48,232 nucleotides of DNA from Antrihabitans cavernicola (GCF_008297975.1 NZ_VLNY01000024.1:1-48232); one strand, 5' to 3'. Counted from the stretch's first letter, positions 15,090 through 23,930 are shown. Program-made: numbers and translations. Notes: generated from the sequence alone by a model not told the origin.

Positions 15090-15293
15090 CTACCCGTTGG
15101 CGGAGAGTCGTCGCTGCCCGGCCTGGACGACTCGATAGAGGTTGTTGAAGGTCGCATCGTCGGTGAGTACCCAGGCCGTGTCACGGCCGTTGGCGAGGAA
15201 CGCGACGAGTTGCCGATCCAACGTCCAATGTGCGTAACGTCCGGTCCGATACGCGGAGCGAACGAATGCCGCCGCCAGGCGTGCGGTACCCAT
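15090..15293 (-). CDS. Small conserved hypothetical protein with YRTGRY/DRQL/DDAT motifs, copy 2
   Basis: A 67-residue protein from ATG 15293: AAAFVRSAYRTGRYAHWTLD, RQLVAFLANGRDTAWVLTDD, ATFNNLY. It is clearly paralogous to the protein at 5674-5886. It starts 4 bases after the stop codon of the PAS gene upstream, with GAGGA as ribosome binding site inside that gene's last codons, so the two are cotranscribed and probably work together. The family is not one I recognise. Conserved Arg, Trp and Asp residues hint at a small folded binding domain rather than a peptide toxin. Confidence 0.7.
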   Translation of the reverse strand: MGTARLAAAFVRSAYRTGRYAHWTLDRQLVAFLANGRDTAWVLTDDATFNNLYRVVQAGQRRLSANG

Positions 15294-15297
15294 GTGT

Positions 15298-15807
15298 TCA
15301 CCGGTCCTCGCCCGAGGGTGGGGAGTGACACGCATCGGACCAGCCCGGGTGGAGCTCGAACGCTGTTCGTGCCCACAGTTGTTCGGTGACATCATGGAGG
15401 GCGACCAACGCCACCGGGTCGTCGACACGTGCCAGCGCCGAGGTGCTCACCAGCGCGTGCACGACCCACCCATCCTGATGACGCAGATCGATGACCACAT
15501 TCGATCGCCCGCGCAGGCCGTCGATGCCGGTATCGGCATCAGCAGGGTCGGCCAGGATGTGACCGGCACCCCGGTTGATCAACGCGCTGCAGCTCGGATA
15601 TCCCAGCATGTCGGCGAACGCCGCGTTGACGTAGACGATGACACCGTTCTGGTGCACCGCCAGAATCGGCACCGGGAACCGATCGAGAACCAGCGTGGTC
15701 GGCAATCCCTCGAGATAGCCGAGCGGAGTGTCCGGGGGCGCGCACCGCCGACGCTCGGTCCGCGTGTTGCTGGGCGTATATCCGCGCGTGACGTTATCGC
15801 CGATCAT
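15298..15807 (-). CDS. PAS-domain protein
   Basis: A 169-residue protein built around one PAS domain (about residues 35-155): LVLDRFPVPILAVHQNGVIV, YVNAAFADMLGYPSCSALIN, VIDLRHQDGWVVHALVS, then DDPVALVALHDVTEQLWAR. There is no kinase, GGDEF or DNA-binding output domain, so it is a stand-alone sensor. ATG 15807 is preferred (GGGGGA upstream at good spacing); ATG 15888 lacks a ribosome binding site. It forms an operon with the small YRTGRY gene. A truncated plus-strand relative lies at 14822-15074 and a PAS protein also occurs in the Pls operon, so PAS sensing is a recurring theme here. Confidence 0.78.
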   Translation of the reverse strand: MIGDNVTRGYTPSNTRTERRRCAPPDTPLGYLEGLPTTLVLDRFPVPILAVHQNGVIVYVNAAFADMLGYPSCSALINRGAGHILADPADADTGIDGLRGRSNVVIDLRHQDGWVVHALVSTSALARVDDPVALVALHDVTEQLWARTAFELHPGWSDACHSPPSGEDR

Positions 15808-16771
15808 TGCGTTCGTCCCCCGAACCGGGGATTGCCCGGACGCGACATGCCCGAACAGGGTTCTCGAACCGAGATTGCATATCGACATAAAAAATAAGAT
15901 CGCGCCCCTTCACCGTGACGACCACAACGGTCGAGATACTCCCGATGCGTCTTCGGAATCCCAAGGTCTGCCTCACCCTCGATAATGACCATCCGGCATT
16001 GCACGACCGGCGACGTCGAGGAACTATCCGATTCAGCACGCGACGTGTCAGCCGTGTTCGCCGGCGACATTTCAGGACTCACGGCGGGCTACCGATACCG
16101 ACCGGCAACCGTCCGATACCCCGCTGCGTAATGGGTACCCGCGCCGAAAAGAGGTGCTCCAAAGCAACTCGCTTATGCATCCTCACCGCCCCCTGTCCGA
16201 CTCAGAACCCAAGCCGTTACCGCGACGTTATAAGGATCTCCCGTAATGGTCAACCGGATAATCCGCCGGAAGCGATCCGCGCATTATCCGCAACCAATAT
16301 TTACCAAGTAGGACGAACGGTATCCGCTACCGAACGCCGACCTGTAGTTTGTTATTGGACCGAATTTCAAGACTTCGTATGGCGTAAAACCGCTGACGGT
16401 ATCGAAATGTGAGTTGCAAAACCTACATGCGGTCGGAAATACATGCGTCCATTCCGCCGGGTCGACCTGCACATCGAGCCAGACAATGTTGAGCAACCAG
16501 TGTTTCACGAGTCGCCATCGTCACGCCGCGTACACGCTGGCAAAAGCAGTTGCAGAACATTGCGTCCATACCACTGCTGCGAACACCCTGGCCCGGTTCG
16601 CAGCTACGTAGAGACGTTTGTCAGTGGGCAGCGTGACCGCCGGAATGCTTGCGCGGCAGGTGGTTAGGGCCAGCTCGATGCCCGCTCGGACGGTGCGTTT
16701 CCCAGCGGCGAAAGCGGGTATTCCCCACCGGACGAACACCGAGTTGGCGACACATACCCAAGGGAGCAGAA
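15808..16771. other. Long region without supportable genes
   Basis: About 960 bases, visibly more A/T-rich than its neighbours, especially 16200-16450. Open frames on both strands are short and carry no motifs. It separates the PAS unit (transcribed leftward) from the GlsB/YeaQ gene (transcribed rightward) and probably contains their promoters and decayed DNA. Confidence 0.5.
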
Positions 16772-17047
16772 ATGATCGGAACCATCATCGGCGCGATTAT
16801 TGTCGGATTGATCGTCGGTGCACTGGCGAGGTTTGTGATGCCCGGCAAGCAGAACATCGGTGTGATCATGACTGTCGTGCTCGGGATCATCGGCTCGTTC
16901 CTGGGGACCTGGATCTCCTACAAACTCGGGTATTCCAATCAGAACGGCGGATTCAAGATCATCCCGTTCCTCGTCGGGATCGTCCTCGCCGTCATCCTGA
17001 TCGCTGCCTACCTGGGCGTCACCGGACGCCGCCGCGCACATCGGTAG
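16772..17047 (+). CDS. GlsB/YeaQ/YmgE family membrane protein
   Basis: A 91-residue protein with three hydrophobic segments: MIGTIIGAIIVGLIVGALAR, then VIMTVVLGIIGSFLGTWI and IIPFLVGIVLAVILIAAYLG, separated by short Gly-rich loops (VMPGKQNIG). This is the small 'transglycosylase-associated'/stress-response integral membrane family, whose molecular role is not established. Length is typical. ATG 16772 has AGGGAG 6 bases upstream; the longer upstream frame lacks membrane character. It is monocistronic and followed by a strong hairpin at 17138-17162. Confidence 0.88.
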   Translation: MIGTIIGAIIVGLIVGALARFVMPGKQNIGVIMTVVLGIIGSFLGTWISYKLGYSNQNGGFKIIPFLVGIVLAVILIAAYLGVTGRRRAHR

Positions 17048-17137
17048 GGTACGGCGTCGAACTGCTGAGGAGCGGGTCGACATTAGGTGATCGCCCGGCG
17101 AACAAATTTGGGAACCGCATTGCGATCCTTTCCCGTC

Positions 17138-17162
17138 GCGTCCGCGGGTCTGTCGCGGACGC
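17138..17162. terminator. Hairpin between convergent genes
   Basis: A 9-base-pair GC-rich perfect stem (GCGTCCGCG / CGCGGACGC) with a 7-base loop lies between the GlsB/YeaQ gene and the convergent truncated haemoglobin gene. No T tract follows on either strand, as is common for actinobacterial terminators. Its position suggests bidirectional termination. Confidence 0.5.
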
Positions 17163-17210
17163 TGTCCGGCCGTGGTTTGCACCGGCAGGTGTCGGGGGCG
17201 CGCGGCGCGG

Positions 17211-17582
17211 TCAATTTTCGGGTCGGCTGCTCACGATGTCGTCGGCGAGCGGGGCGACGGTGGTCAGTACCTCGTCGATCACCGCCGGGGACACGCCCGC
17301 GGCGGTGAGTGCGGCACCGAGATGGGTCGCCACCCGGTCGAAGTGCGCCTGGGTGATGGCGCGTCCGCGGTGCACATCGGGCAGCGAGGCACCGGTATAG
17401 GGCTCCGGTCCGCCGAGTGCGGCACAGAAGAACTCGGTCTGTCGACCCTTGAGCCGCGACACATTCGCACCGGTGAAGAATCCGGACAAGTGCCGGTCGT
17501 CGAGGATCCGGTCGTAGAAGTCGACGACCACGGCCTCGATGGCCTGGCCGCCGCCGATCCGCTGATATATCGAGGGTGTCAT
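17211..17582 (-). CDS. glbN: Group I truncated haemoglobin
   Basis: A 123-residue truncated (2-on-2) globin: [38 protein letters not shown], the [13 protein letters not shown] loop and [19 protein letters not shown]23 is the likely B10 tyrosine that contacts bound O2/NO, and H71 (DVHRGRAI) the likely proximal F8 haem ligand, by alignment with mycobacterial HbN. Group I members in mycolic-acid bacteria detoxify nitric oxide by dioxygenation. AGGAGG directly precedes ATG 17582. Monocistronic. Confidence 0.92.
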   Translation of the reverse strand: MTPSIYQRIGGGQAIEAVVVDFYDRILDDRHLSGFFTGANVSRLKGRQTEFFCAALGGPEPYTGASLPDVHRGRAITQAHFDRVATHLGAALTAAGVSPAVIDEVLTTVAPLADDIVSSRPEN

Positions 17583-17632
17583 GGTTCCTCCTGAGATGCG
17601 GTGCGCCGCATCGTCTAATCGATTCGGTGGGT

Positions 17633-18505
17633 CTAGATCGGGGCCTGCCGCCGATGCGACGCGGAGCTGCGGGCGGTGTCGGCGTCGGGGTGATCGGTTG
17701 CACCGTCGTGCAGTGTGCGGACGCTGCGATCGAGTCGGTGCCTCGGCAGTGCGGGTGACGCCGCTGCGGGCAGGGCGGCGGCGACCGGTGGTGAGTCGAG
17801 GTGGGGCAGATCCCCGAGTTTGTCGATCTCGGTCGAGAGTGCGGTGACGATCGCCCGCAACTGATTCTGCGCAATCCGGGCGTGGGTGCGCACGTACTCG
17901 ATCTCGGGTATCGGCCTGCTGTAGTTCGCCCCACTCCCCTGGGTGAGGCTGGTCAAACCGTCGGCGGTCTCGGCGGCGCTGCGTTGTGCACGGCGCAGAA
18001 TCTCCCGGTACTGTTCGCGCGCGGTCAGCACCAGATCCCGGGCGTACAGTTCGGCTTCACCGATGGTGGCGTCGGCGGAGACCTGAGCCTGGCTGAGCAG
18101 GTTGACAGCGCGGACACTGACGCCGAGCAGATCCTGCTCGGACTCCGCCCGCAGCCGTGCGTTCTCCCGCTGCACCGCCGCCAGTTCCGCCCGCACACCG
18201 GCGATCGCGGCACCCCCGCCCACCGCGGTGCCGCGTTGATGTAGTTGATGTAGTTGATGTAGTTGCCATTCCAGGGTGCGTACCCGGGCGATCAGCCGGT
18301 CGTTCTCGGCGTCGGTGTCGATGTCGGTGGTCTCGGCCAGTCGGGTGTTGTCGGCGACCAGCCGGGCGTTGCGGGCGAGAAGGCCGGCGACGTCGGCGCC
18401 CACCGCATCGAGGAAGTCGTCGACGTCGTTCTCGTCGTAGCCGCGCCGCCCGAGCGGGGACCGCTTGAATTCCTTCCGATGAATCTCGGACGGGGTCAGC
18501 GCCAT
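17633..18505 (-). CDS. DivIVA-domain protein (Wag31-like paralogue)
   Basis: A 290-residue protein starting [20 protein letters not shown] and continuing [17 protein letters not shown], the membrane-curvature-binding DivIVA N-terminus found in Wag31. A long coiled coil follows (about residues 30-225, heptad-rich with many Leu/Arg/Glu), then a Pro/Ala/Arg-rich C-terminal tail. A perfect 9-base tandem repeat encodes HQLHQLHQL within the coiled coil. The start at 18505 is where family homology begins; an upstream in-frame ATG at 18532 is possible. True Wag31 usually sits by ftsZ and sepF; the absence of these here suggests a second DivIVA-type protein, perhaps for a different polar or septal task. 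Confidence 0.82.
   Translation of the reverse strand: MALTPSEIHRKEFKRSPLGRRGYDENDVDDFLDAVGADVAGLLARNARLVADNTRLAETTDIDTDAENDRLIARVRTLEWQLHQLHQLHQRGTAVGGGAAIAGVRAELAAVQRENARLRAESEQDLLGVSVRAVNLLSQAQVSADATIGEAELYARDLVLTAREQYREILRRAQRSAAETADGLTSLTQGSGANYSRPIPEIEYVRTHARIAQNQLRAIVTALSTEIDKLGDLPHLDSPPVAAALPAAASPALPRHRLDRSVRTLHDGATDHPDADTARSSASHRRQAPI
18236..18264. repeat. 9-base tandem repeat within the DivIVA-like gene
   Basis: Three copies of ttgatgtag (plus two further bases) in a row, encoding the HQL tripeptide repeated three times in the coiled coil. Because the unit is a multiple of three, copy-number change by slippage keeps the frame and changes the coil length. Confidence 0.85.
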
Positions 18506-18725
18506 CCGCTCACCCCGTGACGGGCCCGACACCCACGGTCCGGGCGCCCGGTGTCCACATGCCGCCCGGCGTTGGCGCGGTATCGCCCGGTGTCGATTGC
18601 TGGCGAGTGGTGGTGGCGATGCCGCCCGGTTCCGGTTGTCGACCGAAACGAGGTGATGGACACGGCTCTGGGAGGACTATCCACACCCGACCGCGCCACC
18701 GCGCTCGGGAAGGGGCGTCGCCGGG

Positions 18726-19820
18726 TCACGGGTACACGCCGGCGACGGGATAGCCGCCGACCTGCGTCGACCCTGTTTGCGCACCACTGGCGGTGTCGTA
18801 GCTGTTCAGATACCCGATCCCGCCCGGCGGCAGCAGATAGAAATAGTCGTATTTCAGAATCTGCAGGGCGGTCGGAAGATTGGTCAACGCACCGAGATCG
18901 CTGACGTAGGCGGTGCGTCCGTCGGACGAAAAACCAACGTAGGCAGGAGAATTCTGCGTTTTTATCGTCCTCCTCGTGACGCCGGTGTGCGCGTCCAACA
19001 CCGTGATGTCGTTCGACCCGACATTGGCCACCCACAGTTCGGAGTCGTCCGCGGTCAACGTTCCCGACAACGGCGACGAGCCGAGCGGCAGCACGAAATT
19101 GTCGATCACCCGCCAGAGCCGGGTGTCGATCAGGGTGATGTTGCTGGTGATGAAGTTGATCGCGTAGATGATCGATCCGTCGCGGTTCATCGCACCCCAG
19201 CCCGGGGCGATGCCGTCCACCAGGATCGGCAGGTTCAGCGGTGCCCCGGTCTGCGAGTCGAACCGTTCGATCGTGTTGAGCGCGGTCAGCACGTAGAACG
19301 AGCGACCGTCCGGTGCGACTTCGAGGTGCGTCGGCGCGAACGGGATCGGGAACGTGTGCACGATCGTGTCGGTGGCGGTGTCGATGACCTGCACCAGCGA
19401 CAACGCGGTCGGGACGAACAAGAAGCGGCCGTCGGCCGAGAGCTGCGACACCGCATAGGGTGCGCCGAGCGTCGGAATCTTCTTGATCAGCCGATTGCTC
19501 GCCGTGTCGATGACCCCGATCTCGGCGGTGAACGGACCGAAGTTGCCGACGTAGAGTTTCGACTTGTTCGACAGCATCTTGAGCACGATCGGATGCGAAC
19601 CCACATCGGGGATCGTCGCCACCACGACATGACGCGCGGGATCGACCACCTGGACCGACCCGTCGGTGTACATCGGGACATACACCAGACCGTTGCCTGT
19701 CCCCTGGGTACCGACCGGCGGTCCCGCACCCGCGATCGGTACCAACACCACCAGACTCACCACGGCCACCACACCGGCCAACGCGATCGACACTCTGCGC
19801 GGAATCCACTCGATCTTCAT
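18726..19820 (-). CDS. Secreted YVTN/YncE-type beta-propeller protein
   Basis: A 364-residue protein with a Sec-type signal peptide (basic start, SIALAGVVAVVSLVVLVPIA, likely cleavage after AGA near residue 32). The mature part is a run of about 40-residue beta-propeller blades: GLVYVPMYTDGSVQVVDPAR, KLYVGNFGPFTAEIGVIDTA, FLFVPTALSLVQVIDTATD, ELWVANVGSNDITVLDAHTG, with the repeated V-[IV]-D-[TP]-A pattern typical of the YVTN family. Such proteins bind ligands or partners at the cell surface; no catalytic residues are visible. G-rich ribosome binding site (GGGGGTAGG) before ATG 19820. Monocistronic; function unknown. Confidence 0.85.
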   Translation of the reverse strand: MKIEWIPRRVSIALAGVVAVVSLVVLVPIAGAGPPVGTQGTGNGLVYVPMYTDGSVQVVDPARHVVVATIPDVGSHPIVLKMLSNKSKLYVGNFGPFTAEIGVIDTASNRLIKKIPTLGAPYAVSQLSADGRFLFVPTALSLVQVIDTATDTIVHTFPIPFAPTHLEVAPDGRSFYVLTALNTIERFDSQTGAPLNLPILVDGIAPGWGAMNRDGSIIYAINFITSNITLIDTRLWRVIDNFVLPLGSSPLSGTLTADDSELWVANVGSNDITVLDAHTGVTRRTIKTQNSPAYVGFSSDGRTAYVSDLGALTNLPTALQILKYDYFYLLPPGGIGYLNSYDTASGAQTGSTQVGGYPVAGVYP

Positions 19821-20209
19821 TACCTACCCCCGAGCCGAAAGGCACGAACCTCGCTGCCAAAAGCCGACGGTTCACAAACCGAACGGTACCTACAGCAATG
19901 GTTTTCCACAGGAGAATCAGGAATTACCGCGATAAACCGGTGCCGGATCGGGGTTCAGACGCAATATTCGGTGCTCATACACTCGCCTCATCGACAGTTT
20001 TCGTTCCATTTACCGCGGCTGTGGCCGGACTGACATTCCCGAGGCGGCCGCTCCCGAAACGGACCCGCCGGACAACAGAATCGTTGCCGGGCGCACAATC
20101 TCGTCAGCGAAACTATGCAGGCGTTCGGTCGGTATGCAGCAGAAACCAACCGAAAGATGGGGGCTGGGCCCGATTGCAGCACCAGCAATTTTTTGGCAAA
20201 TTCCCTGGG
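19821..20209. other. Intergenic region, no gene seen
   Basis: About 390 bases upstream of the beta-propeller gene, containing its promoter. Composition is mixed with A/T-rich patches; no open frame has recognisable motifs. Confidence 0.5.
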
Positions 20210-20326
20210 ATGGTGTTGCTTCTCATCGCTGTCGGCCTCTGGTGCGCTGCATCCCTGCCAACCGCAGTGCTTCTCGCGCGCATCCTCACCCCGTGGTCTC
20301 GTCGTCCCGCGTCGATGTTTCCGTAA
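20210..20326 (+). CDS. Possible small single-pass membrane protein (38 aa)
   Basis: ATG 20210 opens MVLLLIAVGLWCAASLPTAV, then LLARILTPWSRRP and a stop: one hydrophobic helix followed by a short basic tail. Small proteins of the form 'LxxVxLWxxxSLPxAxLxxRxL' are frequent in actinobacteria. There is no good ribosome binding site, so this is tentative. Confidence 0.35.
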   Translation: MVLLLIAVGLWCAASLPTAVLLARILTPWSRRPASMFP

Positions 20327-20736
20327 CCCGGGTCTACCTGCTGATTCGGCACTTCGGCCAGGAAAGGCTGCACCGTATCGCCATTTGACTTTCCGCAGGG
20401 ATCACGGATTTCGCATTTCATCGCAACGTCATTGTTGACTGCCGGCAGGTCGACGCCTTCCGGTGTGGCAGCATCACCAAATGGCCTGGCGGCGACCGTT
20501 GCCGTCACGCTCGGGCCGCATGTTCGCCGCCACTGCGCACCGCAACGCTGCCGCGGCGATACCGAGCCTGCCCAGCGTTACCGCGCGCGATACCGATTCG
20601 CGAACAGCGGCAGCAACCAGGTCGGCGCTGGAGTCAGGAACGCCGGCCGTTCAGTCTGTATCGGCGAGGGCGAATCGCCGATTCGATTCTTGTCTTGCCC
20701 GCCGAGAGTTGGTTCTGTCCGGTGTGCTTGCTCGCA
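20327..20736. other. Intergenic/decayed region
   Basis: About 410 bases with no gene that can be supported. It sits next to the cupin remnant and is probably part of the same decayed tract. Confidence 0.45.
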
Positions 20737-20865
20737 CAGGCGTAGGCCCAGCGGGCGGACACCTTCGCAGATGCTGCCGGTGTCGGGTTGGTCCTTGAGC
20801 TCGACGAACACGACCTGGCTGTCGGCGCCACCGATATTTTCACCCGCATGCTCCTGCGCCTCGAA
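20737..20865 (-). pseudogene. Cupin gene remnant (C-terminal fragment)
   Basis: The minus strand encodes FEAQEHAGENIGGADSQVVF, then VELKDQPDTGS and VRPLG, closely matching the C-terminal half of the cupin gene at 2272-2641 (AQEHAGENIGDADSHVVFVE). The DNA itself is also clearly similar, including a shared run across the ENIG codons. Sequence upstream does not encode the N-terminal half of the cupin, so this is a truncated duplicate. Confidence 0.75.
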
Positions 20866-21235
20866 CGTCAAGCTCCGCGACCTTGCCACACGACTCCTCG
20901 ACGGCGTGGCCCAGATCGACGTCGTGGCCGTAACGCGCTCGGCGATTGACCGGATACCGCTGAGGGACAACACCGGCAACCGACACTGAAATGCGCTGCG
21001 CTGGCAACCTTCTGCCCGGGTCGGCGACGACATGTTGAGGGGAACACGGCGGGACGTGCAGCGCTCCGGCGGGATCGGAGGACATAGTCCACCCCGCTTT
21101 GCGGGGGTGCGTGCCTACAACCGCATCGTCGAACTTCATTGTGATCTCTTGTGGCCCGGCTATGCCGCTCGGCGGTACCGCCCTGGCGACACCCGCGACC
21201 CAGATCGTCGATGGCCGCCCCGGTTGGTTGTGGGC
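20866..21235. other. Intergenic region with a hairpin
   Basis: About 370 bases between the cupin remnant and phoU. The only clear structure is a stem CCCCGC-TTT-GCGGGG at 21092-21106, within an almost symmetrical CACCCCGC...GCGGGGGTG. It lies downstream of phoU on the phoU strand and may terminate that transcript. No gene is seen. Confidence 0.5.
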
Positions 21236-21895
21236 TCAGCGGCGGGTGTCGGCGGGGGGGTTCAGTCCCGTGACCAGGTACACCACACGCCGCCCGACCT
21301 GCACCGCGTGATCGGCGTAGCGCTCGTAGTAGCGGGCCAGCAGGGTCACATCGATCGCCGACTGCACACCGTGATCCCAGTCCGGTCCGGCAATGTGCAC
21401 GAGCAGGCGACCGTGCATCTCATCGACCGCCTCGTCGTCCACCCCCAACCCGGCGGCGCGCTCGGGGTCATGCCCGGCCAGCACATCCCCCGCGGTGGCT
21501 GCCATCGCGACCGCAATGCGGCCCATCTCCGCGAACTCGGCGCGCACCTCCTCGGGCAGGACGGGGTCCGGGTGCCGTCTGCGTGCGACCTGGGCGACGT
21601 GGCGCGCCAACCCGCCCATGCGTCCGAGGTCGGCCACGATATGGATTCCACCGACGATCTGCCGCAGCTCGCTGGCGACGGGCGCCTGCAGAGCCAGCAA
21701 CGTGAACGCGTTCTCCTCGCACTCCAGCGCGAGTCGGTCGATTCGACCCACGTCATCGATCACCTGCTCGGCAAGCACGAGGTCGGTGTTCAGCAAGGCC
21801 GCGGTAGCCAGGCGCATCGCAGTGCCGGACAATTCACACAGTGTCCCCAACGTCCCGGCAAACGAATCGAGACGCTCGTGAAAGCGTTCGCGCAT
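21236..21895 (-). CDS. phoU: PhoU, phosphate signalling complex protein
   Basis: A 219-residue all-helical protein with the PhoU pattern in two repeats: MRERFHERLDSFAGTLGTLC, IDDVGRIDRLALECEENAFT, LLALQAPVASELRQIVGGIH with VADLGRMGGLARHVAQ; then second-repeat segments ending DVTLLARYYERYADHAVQVG. The E/D-x-x-R-x-x-[DH] clusters bind metal. PhoU links the Pst transporter to the PhoR/SenX3 sensor and represses the phosphate regulon. The length matches PhoU proteins, and the start at 21895 begins at the family start; upstream frame is unrelated. No pst or pho partner is adjacent in this window, as is common in mycolic-acid bacteria. Confidence 0.92.
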   Translation of the reverse strand: MRERFHERLDSFAGTLGTLCELSGTAMRLATAALLNTDLVLAEQVIDDVGRIDRLALECEENAFTLLALQAPVASELRQIVGGIHIVADLGRMGGLARHVAQVARRRHPDPVLPEEVRAEFAEMGRIAVAMAATAGDVLAGHDPERAAGLGVDDEAVDEMHGRLLVHIAGPDWDHGVQSAIDVTLLARYYERYADHAVQVGRRVVYLVTGLNPPADTRR

Positions 21896-21964
21896 AGCAG
21901 CCAACCTAGCCCGACCGTGACCCCCGCGTACCCGAGTGTCCAATAGTCGAACGGTGCGGTCGCT

Positions 21965-22423
21965 ATGAAGGAATTCGTGAAGTCGCTGGTGGTCATCGTA
22001 GTGATGGTCGGCGTCGGGGTCGGCTTGTTCTTCTTGGGGTCGACCTATCTGGTGTCCGACCCGTCGCCCAGCGCGGCACCCCCTCCGCTCGCCGACACCG
22101 CATACACGGTAAACGGCCGACCCACCACGTGCACCGACCTGTTCCACCAACCATGTGACTTCACCCTGCAATACGGGTACGACATGTGGGGCCAGCATCT
22201 CGAGTCGTTCGTCAACTCCGGTGTGCTGGGCACCTATCGCGACGACATCGGTTTCGTCGCTTCCGCCGAGCTGAGCCTGCAAGCGTGTGGTGTTGCGCAT
22301 ACCACTGGGAAGACTTTTCTGGATTACCTCGACCTCGCGCACACAGACCATCCAGAAGCAGGCAGCCCGCAACTCTTTCCGTTCTGGAACCGGACTCGAC
22401 AAGATTTGTGCCCTTCGAAGTAG
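21965..22423 (+). CDS. Hypothetical membrane-anchored or secreted protein
   Basis: A 152-residue protein with one hydrophobic N-terminal helix (VKSLVVIVVMVGVGVGLFFL), a Pro/Ser-rich linker (DPSPSAAPPPLAD) and an extracytoplasmic domain with four cysteines (TCTDL, QPCDF, QACGVA, DLCPSK) that could form two disulfides. No family is recognised. It is divergent from phoU with a 69-base gap. The signal anchor and ordered Cys residues support a real protein. Confidence 0.6.
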   Translation: MKEFVKSLVVIVVMVGVGVGLFFLGSTYLVSDPSPSAAPPPLADTAYTVNGRPTTCTDLFHQPCDFTLQYGYDMWGQHLESFVNSGVLGTYRDDIGFVASAELSLQACGVAHTTGKTFLDYLDLAHTDHPEAGSPQLFPFWNRTRQDLCPSK

Positions 22424-22776
22424 CTCGAGACTCGTCGGACCGAGCCGCGACCATGGACTACCTGACTACTGCGCACGCCAACCCCGTCCGGCACCGGGGT
22501 CGGCATGCACGATCACCGCTCGGCCCTTGCCGTTGTTTCGGAGGCCTTCGATGCTGAAGGCGTCGGTCGACGTAACCGGCCCGACCTGTGCCGTCCTCGC
22601 GAACATGGACAGACATCAGGTCGCCGGCGTGTTGCACACTCGCCTCGCCGCCCAGCCTCAGCACATCCCCGCGAACAAGAACCTGCCAGCCCTCCCCCCT
22701 GGTATCCGTTTCATGTTCGTCCTATCGCAGGGCTTCTCGGTACCGGGCGTCGTCAGCGAACTCCGTGCGGGTCACG
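22424..22776. other. Intergenic region, no gene seen
   Basis: About 350 bases at the edge of a decayed tract. Open frames on both strands lack motifs. Confidence 0.45.
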
Positions 22777-23058
22777 CTACGAATTTTCCCGGCCAGGACG
22801 GTCAGCATCAACCGCGTCGGGTGGCTCGACATGCCGCGAAACCCGCTTCACCTGTGTGTGACAGCGGGCGCAGTTCGGGCAGATCACAGCTCCGGGCGCG
22901 TTCGGGTTGAGACTGGGCAGACCGTTACGAAAGTAGTAGTCGCTCTGGTGGCCGCGAGTGTCTTCGACGTGGAGAACGTCGTAGTTCACCACCCAACTGT
23001 GTCCACAACCCGAGCAGGACAGGGTGAACCGCTCGATCGCACGCTCTTCGAGAAGCAT
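22777..23058 (-). CDS. Small zinc-ribbon hypothetical protein
   Basis: A 93-residue protein from ATG 23058: MLLEERAIERFTLSCSGCGH, SWVVNYDVLHVEDTRGH, then PGAVICPNCARCHTQVKRVS. Two Cys pairs (CSGC and CPNC) about 45 residues apart form a likely zinc ribbon; the W..-Y-D-V-x-H-V-E-D core is shared with a family of short actinobacterial proteins without known function. The open frame continues upstream without a stop into the decayed mycolyltransferase, but that part is unrelated. It looks intact. Confidence 0.65.
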   Translation of the reverse strand: MLLEERAIERFTLSCSGCGHSWVVNYDVLHVEDTRGHQSDYYFRNGLPSLNPNAPGAVICPNCARCHTQVKRVSRHVEPPDAVDADRPGRENS

Positions 23059-23192
23059 TTCAGACACCCTTCCGGTGCGCCGTGTGAACGACGGCACCTT
23101 TTCGGCCCGCCAACGTACGAGCTGACAGAGCAAAGCCAGTCTAAACGCAATCTTTGCGATACCGCAATAGATGCCGCTGCGCAGACGACACT

Positions 23193-23930
23193 GCTCGAGA
23201 TCGTCCTGCCAATACGGCCAGCCATGCACTCCCGTGGGAAGCATGTCGACAATCGCGGAGATGTTCACAGCGCGCAGTCGATCGACGAGGCGGCGGGCGC
23301 ACTGGTTGACCACCGCTTCGATCCCACCACCGACCATTGCTCGATCCATGAGCGCACCGACGTTGCCGTCGAATCCATCGTCTCGTGTGGTCCACGCATG
23401 CCGGTTCCGGCCGAGATGTATAGCCGAGATGTATAGCAGAGTGCCCGCCTGCAGAGGCGGATCGTTGTGGCCCATGCCGGATTTCCCCGGCCCGCCCCAC
23501 ATATTGCCCGCATCGGGCCGAACATGTGCCACCTGCGAGTACATACGCCTGAGCCACCGGGTCACGCGTATGCGCGCAGCCACTGGACGAACCGGCGACC
23601 TGATAGAGCTCCCGGTGCATCAATGGCCAGGTTCAAGGCAGAACATCGCCGATATGTTGCACCGAGAATGGGATCGTCGTGCTGCCAGTCCGTGTAAGGG
23701 CAAGCACTTCCGGCCAGCTGGAACCACAATGTTGACATTCTCGCCCGCGAAGAACGACGCCAGGTCGGGCGCTCCGCCTGCCTCACCGCCATCGACGCCG
23801 TTGAGCGAACACGCGGATGCGACACCCACAACGGAATCTGCTGATTCATCGCTGCCGAGTACACAATCACGTCGAGCTGCCCGGCCTGGCGAACGGTGCA
23901 ATCGAGACAATGGCGGGCGCACCTCCAAGC
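23193..23930 (-). pseudogene. Antigen 85-type mycolyltransferase/esterase, decayed
   Basis: Pieces of the same family as the intact gene at 26512-27495 appear in order but in different frames on the minus strand: GGAPAIVSIAPF near 23920, VYSAAMNQQIPLWVSHP near 23860, SLNGVDGGE and DLASFFAGENVNIVVPAG near 23780, YTDWQHDDPILG near 23690, LNLAIDAPG, GNMWGGPG near 23500, then IEAVVNQCARRLVDRLRA and TGVHGWPYWQDDLEQ near 23200. At least four frameshifts separate them and the catalytic serine motif is lost. It is a dead paralogue. The zinc-ribbon gene follows immediately downstream. Confidence 0.82.

Noticed and set aside
18236-18264. CRISPR-like short repeats
   Set aside because: Direct tandem 9-mers without spacers, lying within a coding region.
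18777-20033. 418-residue plus-strand frame opposite the beta-propeller gene
   Set aside because: Antisense shadow; the minus frame has a signal peptide and propeller repeats.
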